Source of the DNA: Candidatus Aenigmatarchaeota archaeon
GTDB taxonomy: Archaea > Aenigmatarchaeota > Aenigmatarchaeia > CG10238-14 > SpSt-28
DNA length: 32,407 nt
Reading direction: 5' to 3'
NCBI GenBank assembly: GCA_025057985.1
Contig: JANXEV010000007.1
Coordinates: 1-32,407 of the forward strand
The notes beneath the pieces were generated by a model that worked only from the letters and a program-made list of their open reading frames with translations, had not been told where the DNA came from and made no database searches. A program made the translations under genes and the position numbers. Of the stretch, positions 16,592 to 25,723 are shown piece after piece (the first letter of the stretch is position 1; each line of letters begins with the position of its first letter).

Positions 16592-18796
16592 TTATCTACC
16601 AATTTTTTCTCTCCACTTTTCTTTAAGTTTTTCATAATCGTCTTTCCTAGATGTCGGTAGGAATATGTACAGAAGAAAACCTATAACAGCTATAACGACT
16701 ACCAAAATTAGAATCAACGTCCAAGGAAATGTTTGATTAACTCTTTGACCAGAAATCGCAAAAATAGAAAATCTTGTAGAGTTTGCATCGAAGTAAAAGT
16801 TATTTTCATCCTCGGTAGTCTTCGTAGTGTTTAACCTCTCCCATTCAGTCCCGTTCCATCTATATAAAGAAATCGTTGAAACGTCTATTTGATTGTTTTC
16901 TACCCATCTTTTTTCTACTCTGAATTTAAACCTTACGTTAACAACTTTATTAGAACTTAAATTGGTTTTAATTTCAACATAGGAAAAAACTATTCCTGGT
17001 GGTGTTTTTTGTGGAATATTCGCAGGGGGTAGAACCTCGAAACTAACATTTCTTTCTTCTTGATTAACCATTACTATTATCTGCCTAAACTTTAGAGTTG
17101 TTTCGTTTTCCACATCTATAACATTAGGTTGGTTAGGTTTGAATGTAATAAGTTTTTTCTCTCTCGTTGGGGTTGTGTCTCTTCTTGCCGGCTCAGAAGT
17201 TTCCTGTTTTTTATCTTCTTCCTTTTTATCTTCTTTCTTTTCAGTCTTCACTTCTATAACTCTAACCGTCTTTTTAACTTCATAAGAAGTATAATTTTCA
17301 TTCCCAGTGGTGTTATAAACAAAAACATAATACCCAGCCTTATTTGTTATCAGTTCATAATACGTTTGGGAGAGTTTTGTATTGTTGAGATAGAAATTAC
17401 AAACAATTTGCTCAGGACAACCTAAAGCGATTATGGTTTTATTAACAGGTGTTAGATATTCTTTTTCTGCGTATATGTCAAGTTCCGGAACCGCTTTATT
17501 CACGTAAAAAGTACCAGAAACACAAACCTCTTCTTTTTGAGAATCTTCAGCACAGTACCTCCAGCTATATTCTCCTGCTTTTAAATCTCGAAGCGTGTAA
17601 GAAAAGACTTGAGTTTTTGTATTCGACACAGAAAGATAGTAAGTTCTACCGCCAAAAATAAAACTCACGTTAGTTATGTTGTTATTTGGAAAAGCTGGAG
17701 ATGTAAATTCTACTCTAATTTCATAGCTCTTCTCTGGAGAATAAGTTTCTGTAGAAGGTGCTCTAACTATCGAATACGTTAAACGAGGATAAATTACCCT
17801 TATCCAATAACTCACGCCTGTCGAATTTCTCGTGTAATTTTGATTACCACTCGAGTTGAAAAACAGTCTAAAAAGTCCTACCTCATTAAAAGCTCGAATC
17901 TGTGAATAAATATCGCTTATCTCTCCTATCTTCACGTCATTCAAGAAAACTAATATATCACCCTTAGAAACGGCTGTTATATTTACTTCAGTACCGTTGA
18001 CCACAGTAATATTGGTGTTTTTCTGGTTGTTAAGATAAACATCTATAGGATTCGCTGCTCTTGTTATATTGAAATAGTACCATCCACTAAAGTTGTAATT
18101 ACCGGCTGTGTCGTTGATCATCCAACTGAAATTATATTCTCCCGCCGGTAAATTCTCTACCACTAAACTTATTACACCGCTTTTCAAAGAAGTGTAGTTC
18201 GTTAAAACCCTACTGAAACCAACATTACTGTTAATTTGTAAAGTTGATGAGTTTACTTTAAGATTATCTCTAACGTTAACCTCAAAAACATATGTTCTGC
18301 CCTCAGTGTATGTGTATCTTGTATTGTTAGCCGGTGTCACGGAAACTATAAAAGGTTTTAATCTATCTACAGCAGTCACGTTAACTTGTTTGGTAGTTTT
18401 TTCATTGTTAGTATCGTTGGTTTCGACAACAAACGTATAATTTTCTAATCTTTCCGTGTTCATACTACCAGTAATGTTTATTAAAAACGAAGATTTAGGC
18501 TCTATTAGAGCGTCTGCGCTACAAAAGATATAGTTGTTTCGTGGAGAAACCACACAATCTACATCCGTTCTAGCTTTTGAGAAACCCCTGTAGACAAACT
18601 CAAAAGGAAAACTTATATTTAAGAAAGTAACGCTTATTGAATCATTTAAATTAGTAACGTTAAAAATGAGTATCCTTTCTTCTCCAACGTTCACTTCCGA
18701 AGGTTCGACAGAAACTTCAAAATCGACAGAAAAGACCGTTTTAGGAAAAAATAGTAAAGAGAAAACGAAAAACATCAGCAAAACTGTCTGCTTCAT
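16592..18796 (-). CDS. Secreted, membrane-anchored surface protein with PGF-pre-PGF-like domain
   Basis: Signal peptide, many N-x-S/T sequons, PGF-pre-PGF-like segment (VSFEVLPPANIPQKTPPGIVFSYVEIKTN…WERLNTTKT…FSIFAISG), C-terminal TM and charged tail. Confidence 0.75.
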   Translation of the reverse strand: MKQTVLLMFFVFSLLFFPKTVFSVDFEVSVEPSEVNVGEERILIFNVTNLNDSISVTFLNISFPFEFVYRGFSKARTDVDCVVSPRNNYIFCSADALIEPKSSFLINITGSMNTERLENYTFVVETNDTNNEKTTKQVNVTAVDRLKPFIVSVTPANNTRYTYTEGRTYVFEVNVRDNLKVNSSTLQINSNVGFSRVLTNYTSLKSGVISLVVENLPAGEYNFSWMINDTAGNYNFSGWYYFNITRAANPIDVYLNNQKNTNITVVNGTEVNITAVSKGDILVFLNDVKIGEISDIYSQIRAFNEVGLFRLFFNSSGNQNYTRNSTGVSYWIRVIYPRLTYSIVRAPSTETYSPEKSYEIRVEFTSPAFPNNNITNVSFIFGGRTYYLSVSNTKTQVFSYTLRDLKAGEYSWRYCAEDSQKEEVCVSGTFYVNKAVPELDIYAEKEYLTPVNKTIIALGCPEQIVCNFYLNNTKLSQTYYELITNKAGYYVFVYNTTGNENYTSYEVKKTVRVIEVKTEKKEDKKEEDKKQETSEPARRDTTPTREKKLITFKPNQPNVIDVENETTLKFRQIIVMVNQEERNVSFEVLPPANIPQKTPPGIVFSYVEIKTNLSSNKVVNVRFKFRVEKRWVENNQIDVSTISLYRWNGTEWERLNTTKTTEDENNFYFDANSTRFSIFAISGQRVNQTFPWTLILILVVVIAVIGFLLYIFLPTSRKDDYEKLKEKWREKIGR

Positions 18797-18824
18797 AATT
18801 TATTTATCATTTTTAAAATAAAAA

Positions 18825-19652
18825 ATGACTTTTGTAACCAAGGCAGACGGTACCAAACAAGTTTTTGACAAAAACAAAATAATTAGAACCTGTCTTAGGC
18901 TTAGATTAAATCAAAAACAAGCCGAAGAAGTTGCCAAAGAGATAGAAAGTAAAATATACGATGGTATACACACTAAGGAAATTTTAGAAATGATTTTTAA
19001 ACTCACAGAAAAATACAGACCGTCTTTGAAACATCAAATCGATTTGAAAGAAAGCATATCGTTACTAAGACCTAAACCGGATTTTGAAGCATTTGTAAAT
19101 ATCGTTTTTAAAAATCTAGGCTATAAAACCGGAAGTAACTTAATCTTAGAAGGTAAATGTGTAGAACATGAAGTCGATGTCATCGCAGAAAAAGACGACG
19201 AAGTTATCTTAGTGGAAGTAAAACATCACCTAAACCCGCACAAGTACGTCGGCCTTGACGTTTTTCTACAAATCAACGCGACACTAGAGGACTTAAAAGA
19301 AGGATTTAACATCGGAAAACATAAATACAACTTCTCAAAAGCTTTAGTCATCTGCAACACAAAGATATCCGAACACGCTAAAAAATACTCTAAATGTAAA
19401 AAGATAGAGGCTATAGCTTGGAACTATCCGGAAGGTAGAGGCCTAGAAAGAATCATAGAGGAAAATAAAATTTATCCTATAACTTTTTTAAGAGATATAA
19501 AAATAGAAGAAATTTACAGTCTGTGCAACGCAGGATTCGTTACTTTTAAACAAATGATGGGCAATCCTAAGGAAATATCAGCAAAAAGTGGAATTTCTTT
19601 AAAAAGGATTGAAGAGTTGCAAAAATTAATAAAATTCATTTTAGAAAGTTAA
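18825..19652 (+). CDS. ATP-cone domain fused to PD-(D/E)xK (Mrr-like) nuclease domain with helix-hairpin-helix-like C-terminus
   Basis: VTKADGTKQVFDKNKIIRTCLR (ATP-cone); EHEVDVIAEKDDEVILVEVKHH (D…ExK); C-terminal HhH-like repeat. Confidence 0.78.
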   Translation: MTFVTKADGTKQVFDKNKIIRTCLRLRLNQKQAEEVAKEIESKIYDGIHTKEILEMIFKLTEKYRPSLKHQIDLKESISLLRPKPDFEAFVNIVFKNLGYKTGSNLILEGKCVEHEVDVIAEKDDEVILVEVKHHLNPHKYVGLDVFLQINATLEDLKEGFNIGKHKYNFSKALVICNTKISEHAKKYSKCKKIEAIAWNYPEGRGLERIIEENKIYPITFLRDIKIEEIYSLCNAGFVTFKQMMGNPKEISAKSGISLKRIEELQKLIKFILES

Positions 19653-20170
19653 CCTTTCTCCGGGTATTCGTAAGAAAGAAATACTATAGCGACTATCGCA
19701 GTACCATATTTCTTAGTCGGCACAAAACTTTTCGTATAGATTTCAACATCTTTCAATTCATACCCCTTTTCAGTTGAAAACCTAGAATTAAACATTTCTC
19801 TCATGCTAGCTTTCAAAATTTCTCTCGCTTTTTCTTCTTCATCACTTCCATGATACTCCGCAACTAAACCTCCGATTTTTTTACCATCTTTGAAAACCCA
19901 TCCTATTATCAAACCTGCTGTTGTTCTCTTCCCTTTTTCTCCGTTAGCCACTGCCATTATTGTTTCGGCAACACTACCAAAATGAAGTTTTTTTCTTTCC
20001 ACCCTCTCCGCTTCTTTTGGAAGGATAGAAGAATATTGAATTATGTTGATGTTGTGTATACCTGCGTCTTTTAAAGCTTGATCAAAAGAACCAGCATGAA
20101 TTGTTATGTCGCTTTCTCCTGCACCACTTGTTATAAAATACTTCCTCGGGATCCTATTACCAAATTCCAT
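19649..20170 (-). CDS. pdaD: Pyruvoyl-dependent arginine decarboxylase
   Basis: Archaeal PvlArgDC pattern; Ser-Ser self-processing site at residues 47-48 in IIQYSSILPKEA. Confidence 0.92.
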   Translation of the reverse strand: MEFGNRIPRKYFITSGAGESDITIHAGSFDQALKDAGIHNINIIQYSSILPKEAERVERKKLHFGSVAETIMAVANGEKGKRTTAGLIIGWVFKDGKKIGGLVAEYHGSDEEEKAREILKASMREMFNSRFSTEKGYELKDVEIYTKSFVPTKKYGTAIVAIVFLSYEYPEKG

Positions 20171-20227
20171 TTCGTTTCTCCCTCTTGTATAGAAAAATAG
20201 TTAAAGTCTAAATTTAAAAATTTTTCT

Positions 20228-21121
20228 ATGGAAGCGATCGTTGCACACTCAGACGCTGACGGAATAATATCGGCCGTTCTCCTAAACAAAATAAAACCAA
20301 CAAACAACATTTATTTTTCTTCAAACTCTTACCTTCTTAAAACGTTTTGCTCTTTGATAATTAGGGGCTACTCTACTCTATCGATCCTAGATATATCACC
20401 AAATAAAAAAACGATAATTTTATCGTCTGTTTTCGATAAAGTCAATTGGATCGACCATCACATCTGGGAAGAATTTAAAATCCCAGAAAACGTGAATGTA
20501 TTCAACGAACAAGTAGAAAGTACTGCCAAACTTGTTTCGAAAATCTTTAACATAAACGATGAGCTAGTGGAAATTGCCGATGAAATAGACACAAACAACG
20601 TTAAAAGCGAGAAAGCCGATTTTTTTAGAAAACTAATCTCGGCTATAAAATGGAAATACAAAAATTATCAGATTATAAAATTCAGACAAATAGTCAAATA
20701 TCTAACTGCAAACCAGATAGAAAAGCTAGAAAAAAATGAAGAATGCGTGAAGGTGATTGACGAATTTAATTTTTGGTTGAAAGAAAAAATAGAAGACCTG
20801 TTGGAAAGAATAAGGATCGTTGAGGTTAATAATAAAAAAATAATACTAGTCGAAAGTATAAATGGTGTTCCTGTATATGAAATTTTCAACGCCATCAAAT
20901 CAAGAGAAGATTTCGATCTACTCACAGTTTTTTATAGAAGGATCGATTATAGAACAAAAAAAATTATTACAAAATTGGAATTCAGATCTCCTGACAAAAT
21001 AGATGTTCTAAAAATCGCCAGAGTTTTAAATGGAGGTGGTCATAAATTTGCATCCGGATGTTTATTAGATTATTACCTTTCACAAGAAGATTTCGTGAAA
21101 AAAATAGAAACTTTACTATAA
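20228..21121 (+). CDS. DHH-family phosphoesterase
   Basis: HSDADGIISAVLL, WIDHH, C-terminal GGGHKFASGC. Confidence 0.9.
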   Translation: MEAIVAHSDADGIISAVLLNKIKPTNNIYFSSNSYLLKTFCSLIIRGYSTLSILDISPNKKTIILSSVFDKVNWIDHHIWEEFKIPENVNVFNEQVESTAKLVSKIFNINDELVEIADEIDTNNVKSEKADFFRKLISAIKWKYKNYQIIKFRQIVKYLTANQIEKLEKNEECVKVIDEFNFWLKEKIEDLLERIRIVEVNNKKIILVESINGVPVYEIFNAIKSREDFDLLTVFYRRIDYRTKKIITKLEFRSPDKIDVLKIARVLNGGGHKFASGCLLDYYLSQEDFVKKIETLL

Positions 21122-21151
21122 ACTCTTAAAGTTATCTAGTCAAAAATAAAT

Positions 21152-21580
21152 ATGAGAGAACCCACTATAGCAGATATAACACCGTTAGCTTTTTGCATAC
21201 AAACAGACGACCTTTTTGACTTTAAAAACTTTCAGTCAAGCTTCGGAGACTATCTACTGTTGAGAGAAAGGGATCAAGAATTTGAAGAATTTTTGATAGG
21301 AATAAAAAGAAGATTAAGTTTAGGTGCAACACAACAAGAGTTTCTAGAAGGTTATAAAGCTGTTTTGATAAGAAATCTGGATAAAATAATGTCTCTTGTA
21401 GAAGGAAGATACTCCAGCATGGACAAAAAAACAGTAGACACAATAAACACGACGATAAAACAACTCATAAGAAAAATTTTAGTAGCAGAAGACTTTCAAA
21501 AAATTCAAGAACTAGAAACCACATTCCGAAGAAACGTAATGCTACAAGTGTATTCACTTTTCTTAAAATCTATAAAGTAG
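21152..21580 (+). CDS. Hypothetical protein
   Basis: 142-aa ORF, same strand as the DHH gene with a short gap; no family recognised. Confidence 0.6.
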   Translation: MREPTIADITPLAFCIQTDDLFDFKNFQSSFGDYLLLRERDQEFEEFLIGIKRRLSLGATQQEFLEGYKAVLIRNLDKIMSLVEGRYSSMDKKTVDTINTTIKQLIRKILVAEDFQKIQELETTFRRNVMLQVYSLFLKSIK

Positions 21581-21625
21581 CTTAAAGCGATGAGGTAAAA
21601 CGTTTGGCTGGCGCCGAGCGAGCAA

Positions 21626-22087
21626 TTACCTAGTGTATTCTATCTCAACGTTGTTAGAGACAATTTTAATTTTGTAAAAATCCTTATACTCAACTTCTAT
21701 CACTCCAGTTCTTTGTGGGAGAAGAACTAACGGTCTTTCTAAAATTTTTACTTTTTCGTCGTCTAGATAAACTTCAAAAGAAGTGAGAGGTAGCCAACCT
21801 GTGTTTCTCACTAAAATAACCAATCTATCTTCATAAAAGTTTTGAGAGATGATTTGAAGGTTGAAAAACTTTGAAGTTATATAATTTGCAGATGCACCTA
21901 TCATACCTGTGATAGAGGGGAGATTAAAAACTCTGGAAACATCGACAAAAAAATCTTTGAAGAAAAACTGCATCAGAATGAAGAGTAGCATAAAAAATAA
22001 CAAAAACTTAACAATGTTAATCAAACCTTTGAACAAAAAATAAACAAGAACTGCTAAAAAAGCTACCAGGATCAAAGTACCTATCAT
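21626..22087 (-). CDS. Membrane protein with C-terminal CARDB-like beta domain
   Basis: N-terminal hydrophobic helices; LVRNTGWLPLTSFEVYLDDEKVK. Confidence 0.6.
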   Translation of the reverse strand: MIGTLILVAFLAVLVYFLFKGLINIVKFLLFFMLLFILMQFFFKDFFVDVSRVFNLPSITGMIGASANYITSKFFNLQIISQNFYEDRLVILVRNTGWLPLTSFEVYLDDEKVKILERPLVLLPQRTGVIEVEYKDFYKIKIVSNNVEIEYTR

Positions 22088-22136
22088 TTAAAATGTTGAA
22101 AAATAAACTTAAATGGATTTAGTATTCCCATTAATT

Positions 22137-22697
22137 TTAACAAATCTTCTCCCCTAATTCTTTGGCCAAAGACTCATTTATGTAAATCGGAGCGTCCATC
22201 CTCAAAGCTATAGCCGTTCCGTCGCTAGGCCTTATATCTAAGGTTAAGACTTTGTCTCTCTGCTGCACGATCAATTGGCCTATAAATGTATTGTTCCTTA
22301 TCTCCACAATCTTTAATCCCAACACTTTTATTCCTAGAGACTTAAAACTATCTGATATCACATCGTAAATGCTTGGTCTAAAATCGATTCTCTTCTCCAA
22401 ACCTTTGAGAATAGCTTCTCCTATACAAGCATCCGTGGTGGCTTTTATCGCATAACATCCCGCTTTTAAAACAATCTGAGCCTTATCCATATATATCCAA
22501 TCCACGCTCACTTTAGTCTCTATAAAACCTTCAACATCGATTTTAACTTCCTCGCTCTCATTTAGTGTGAAACCGCTCAAATCTCCAATACCACATGACT
22601 TTCTAAAGACATTCAGGCTTCCAGAAAGATTCATATAAACAAACACTCCTACTCCCAGTATAAGTACGATGAAGAATAAAATTTTCTCGGCTTTCAT
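22137..22697 (-). CDS. DUF151/bifunctional-nuclease-like protein with N-terminal membrane anchor
   Basis: N-terminal TM; RIDFRPSIYDVISDSFKSLGIKV… LDIRPSDGTAIALRMDAPIYI. Confidence 0.82.
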   Translation of the reverse strand: MKAEKILFFIVLILGVGVFVYMNLSGSLNVFRKSCGIGDLSGFTLNESEEVKIDVEGFIETKVSVDWIYMDKAQIVLKAGCYAIKATTDACIGEAILKGLEKRIDFRPSIYDVISDSFKSLGIKVLGLKIVEIRNNTFIGQLIVQQRDKVLTLDIRPSDGTAIALRMDAPIYINESLAKELGEKIC

Positions 22698-22731
22698 TTT
22701 TATATTTCTTTTCGATCTTTAAATTATTGTT

Positions 22732-23364
22732 TTAATCTTTTTCTATCTCTATAAAAAGTTTACCATTCTCGAACCTTTTTCTTACAATTCTACCGGTGAT
22801 CGGTAAAAGCTTGAAATACAACTTATCTTTTGCTTTTGCTCTTATTTCTAAACTTTGTTCAAGCGGTTGGATTTTTATGTCTTCTTCTTTTTCCACGTCT
22901 GGCAACTTTATCTCTATAATAAATCTATCACCTAAATTATTCACTTTTGCCTCTGGCTCTTCTGTAACTTTCGGTACTTCATATTCTTTTTCCTCTTTTA
23001 TTTCTTCAACTCCTTCACTTTTATCTATACCCAACTTTCTTTTGATCTCTGGTTCATATTTCTTCATATCTCCATAAGTTCTAACCACAATTCTCGGTCT
23101 CATACCAGTTCTGCTATCGATAGTTATGCTAATTCCGGAGAAACTTGACTCAGAGGGCAGCATCTTTATCGTAGGTATTTTAAAATTCATCTTGAAAAGT
23201 CTATCGAAATCTTCGAACTCTTTCTCGATTTTTCTAGCAAAATCTTCTAAGTTAAAAATCTCGTCATACCTTTCTATAAGCGGGTAGCCACAATTCAAAC
23301 AGTAATTCCAATCCCTTTCCACGCGAGTACCACATTTTGGACATTTTTCCGATTCGCTAAACAT
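22732..23364 (-). CDS. Zinc-ribbon protein with Hsp20/alpha-crystallin-like domain
   Basis: CPKCGTRVERDWNYCLNCG plus FIIEIKLPDVEKEEDIKI…LEIRAKAKDKLYFKLLPI. Confidence 0.82.
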   Translation of the reverse strand: MFSESEKCPKCGTRVERDWNYCLNCGYPLIERYDEIFNLEDFARKIEKEFEDFDRLFKMNFKIPTIKMLPSESSFSGISITIDSRTGMRPRIVVRTYGDMKKYEPEIKRKLGIDKSEGVEEIKEEKEYEVPKVTEEPEAKVNNLGDRFIIEIKLPDVEKEEDIKIQPLEQSLEIRAKAKDKLYFKLLPITGRIVRKRFENGKLFIEIEKD

Positions 23365-23407
23365 ATTTTTAGTTGTTTGTTTAAATAAAAAATTAAAATA
23401 AAATCAT

Positions 23408-23478
23408 GGGCCGGTAGATCAATGGTAGATCGCCGCCATGGCAAGGCGGAGGCTCCGGGTTCGAATCCCGGCCGGTCC
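23408..23478 (+). tRNA. tRNA-Ala(GGC)
   Basis: GGGCCGG/CCGGTCC acceptor with G3:U70; anticodon arm CCGCC-ATGGCAA-GGCGG; T-arm CCGGG-TTCGAAT-CCCGG. Confidence 0.95.
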
Positions 23479-23485
23479 AAGAAAA

Positions 23486-23716
23486 CTACTTGTAAAAATT
23501 CTTTCTCATCCTCCTTACTTCCTTCTCTAATTTCAAAACCCTTCTAGTTAACTCTGAAGCCCATCTAGCCATCGCAGAAATTTCCCTCCTTAAAATTAGA
23601 TTAACTTTCTTCTCAACCATACCTTCCATCAGATTTTCCATTTTTTTCAACTTTCTATTTTTAAACTTTCTCTCAAATCTGTAGAATTTTTTCTTCATAA
23701 TCCTCTGGTAAACCAT
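23486..23716 (-). CDS. Small basic hypothetical protein (coiled-coil-like)
   Basis: 76-aa ORF, strongly basic, between tRNA-Ala and pyrG; no family recognised. Confidence 0.5.
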   Translation of the reverse strand: MVYQRIMKKKFYRFERKFKNRKLKKMENLMEGMVEKKVNLILRREISAMARWASELTRRVLKLEKEVRRMRKNFYK

Positions 23717-23778
23717 TTGTTTTGTAGCTTAAAAACGTTCCACGGGCAATAAATTAAAATCTCAATGACAAAAAATAT

Positions 23779-25404
23779 ATGCCCGCATACATTTTTGTAA
23801 GTGGCGGCGTTCTAAGCGGCTTAGGGAAAGGTATAGTAACTGCTTCTGTAGGAAGAATTCTTATTTCTAGAGGTTACAAAGTCACTTCAATAAAAATAGA
23901 TCCGTACTTAAATTACGATGCTGGAACGTTAAGACCAACAGAACATGGCGAAGTTTTTGTAACAGAAGATGGAGGAGAGACAGATGAAGATTTAGGCCAT
24001 TATGAAAGATTTCTAGGAATTAACCTAACCAAAAACCACAACATCACAACTGGTAAAATTTACCAAAGAGTTATAGAAAAAGAAAGGAGGGGGGAATACT
24101 TGGGGAAGACCGTAGAAGCCATTCCACACGTAACAAACGAAATAAAAGATTGGATTAGAAAAATCGGCGAATCAGAAAAAGTAGATTTTGTACTGGTAGA
24201 AATAGGTGGAACTGTTGGTGAATATCAAAACGAACTTTATTACAGAGCTGCGAGAATGATGAAAACTGAGGGAGAGAGTGTATTGTTTGTTCATGTCGTA
24301 TATTTACCCATTCCTAAACATTTAAGAGAAATGAAAACAAAACCCGCCCAACAAAGCGTCGAGCTTCTAGGTAAATTCGGGATAATACCAGACTTTATAG
24401 TCACAAGAGCAGAAAGAGAAATAGACGAAATTAGGAAAGAAAAACTAGCTGTCATGTGCAACATTAGAAAAGAAGATATAATTTCTGCCCCGGATATAGA
24501 GTTGACTTACGAAGTGCCTATCTATTTTGAAAAGCAAAAATTAGGAGAAAAAATTCTACAAAAACTCAACCTACCTTCTAAACATTCGGATTTAAAAGAA
24601 TGGGAAAATAGAGTCTTTGCTTTGAAAAACTCCAACGAAGTAGTTAAAATAGCGATCGTCGGGAAATACTTCGATTCTGGAGAATTTGAGCTACCTGATT
24701 CATATGTCTCTGTAATAGAAGCTGTAAAGCATGCGTGTGCCGAAGTAAAAGCCAAACCTATAATCGAAAGGATAAACTCGAAAGATTTTGAAAAAGACGA
24801 AAGTAGGGTTGAGATATTAAAAAATTTCGACGGGGTAATAGTCCCAGGTGGGTTCGGAGCAAGCGGAGTAGAGGGTAAAATAAAGGCTATCGAGTTTGCT
24901 AGAAAGAATAACATACCTTTTTTAGGTCTATGTTACGGTTTTCAACTCTCAGTAGTAGAATTCGCAAGAAACGTATGCGGTTTAGAAAAAGCGAACACGA
25001 CAGAGGTTGACGAAAGGACTCCACATCCTGTAGTAGACCTTCTGCCTTGGCAGAAAGAACTACTAAAGGAAAAGAAATATGGGGCTACGATGAGATTAGG
25101 TGGCCAAGTTGTTAAAATAAAGAAGGGTACCTTAGCTTTTAAATTGTATCAAAAAGAAGAAGTTATAGAGAGGTTCAGACACAGATATGAAGTCAATCCT
25201 GCTTATCTCGAGATACTTGAAAAAAACGGGCTTGTTTTTTCCGGATTTTCAAAAAAAGAAGAAAACATAGTACAAATAGGAGAGTTAAAAGATCATAGAT
25301 TTTTCTTGGGGACACAATTCCATCCAGAGTTTACTTCTAAGTTTTTAAAACCCAGTCCTATTTTTGTCGGATTCATCAAAGCCTGTTTAGGTAGATTGAA
25401 ATAA
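23779..25404 (+). CDS. pyrG: CTP synthase
   Basis: YIFVSGGVLSGLGKGIVTASVG, IDPYLNYDAGTLRPTEHGEVFVTEDGGETDEDLGHYERF, GFGASGVEGK, GLCYGFQ. Confidence 0.98.
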   Translation: MPAYIFVSGGVLSGLGKGIVTASVGRILISRGYKVTSIKIDPYLNYDAGTLRPTEHGEVFVTEDGGETDEDLGHYERFLGINLTKNHNITTGKIYQRVIEKERRGEYLGKTVEAIPHVTNEIKDWIRKIGESEKVDFVLVEIGGTVGEYQNELYYRAARMMKTEGESVLFVHVVYLPIPKHLREMKTKPAQQSVELLGKFGIIPDFIVTRAEREIDEIRKEKLAVMCNIRKEDIISAPDIELTYEVPIYFEKQKLGEKILQKLNLPSKHSDLKEWENRVFALKNSNEVVKIAIVGKYFDSGEFELPDSYVSVIEAVKHACAEVKAKPIIERINSKDFEKDESRVEILKNFDGVIVPGGFGASGVEGKIKAIEFARKNNIPFLGLCYGFQLSVVEFARNVCGLEKANTTEVDERTPHPVVDLLPWQKELLKEKKYGATMRLGGQVVKIKKGTLAFKLYQKEEVIERFRHRYEVNPAYLEILEKNGLVFSGFSKKEENIVQIGELKDHRFFLGTQFHPEFTSKFLKPSPIFVGFIKACLGRLK

Positions 25405-25447
25405 AACGCATTTAGAATTTTTATTTAAAACGTAAATAATACTTAAT

Positions 25448-25539
25448 GGGCTCGTAGCTTAGCCTGGTGGAGCACCCGCCTTATATGGCGATGCTCCTTA
25501 AGAAAGCGGGGGGTCGAGGGTTCGAATCCCTCCGAGCCC
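25448..25539 (+). tRNA. tRNA-Ile(UAU) with 19-nt BHB intron: exons 25448-25485 and 25505-25539, intron 25486-25504
   Basis: GGGCTCG/CGAGCCC acceptor; spliced anticodon arm CCCGC-CTTATAA-GCGGG; central helix CTTA/TAAG with 3-nt bulges TAT and AAA. Confidence 0.9.
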
Positions 25540-25602
25540 ATTCAAAATCAAAGATTTTTTAAAAAACACTACTTAAATATTATAATCAGTCTTTTCAACG
25601 AT

Positions 25603-25674
25603 GCCTCGGTAGCTTAGTAGGTAGAGCGTCCGGCTGTTAACCGGAAGGTCGCCGGTTCGAGTCCGGCCCGAGGC
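25603..25674 (+). tRNA. tRNA-Asn(GUU)
   Basis: GCCTCGG/CCGAGGC acceptor; anticodon arm TCCGG-CTGTTAA-CCGGA; T-arm GCCGG-TTCGAGT-CCGGC. Confidence 0.96.
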
Positions 25675-25723
25675 GTTTTTTAAACTCACAAATCTATAAA
25701 AATCTGATTTCTAATAATTCTTC

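Noticed and set aside
21584-21625. Possible C/D-box sRNA starting at GCGATGAGG
   Set aside because: C box is imperfect and no D/D' CUGA boxes occur at the required spacing.
23295-23480. Minus-strand ORF MDRPGFEPGASALPWRRSTIDLPAHD…
   Set aside because: It is the antisense of tRNA-Ala(GGC), a well-known spurious ORF type, and it overlaps the Hsp20-like gene.
24522-24914. 130-aa minus-strand ORF
   Set aside because: Antisense inside pyrG, which is fully supported on the + strand.
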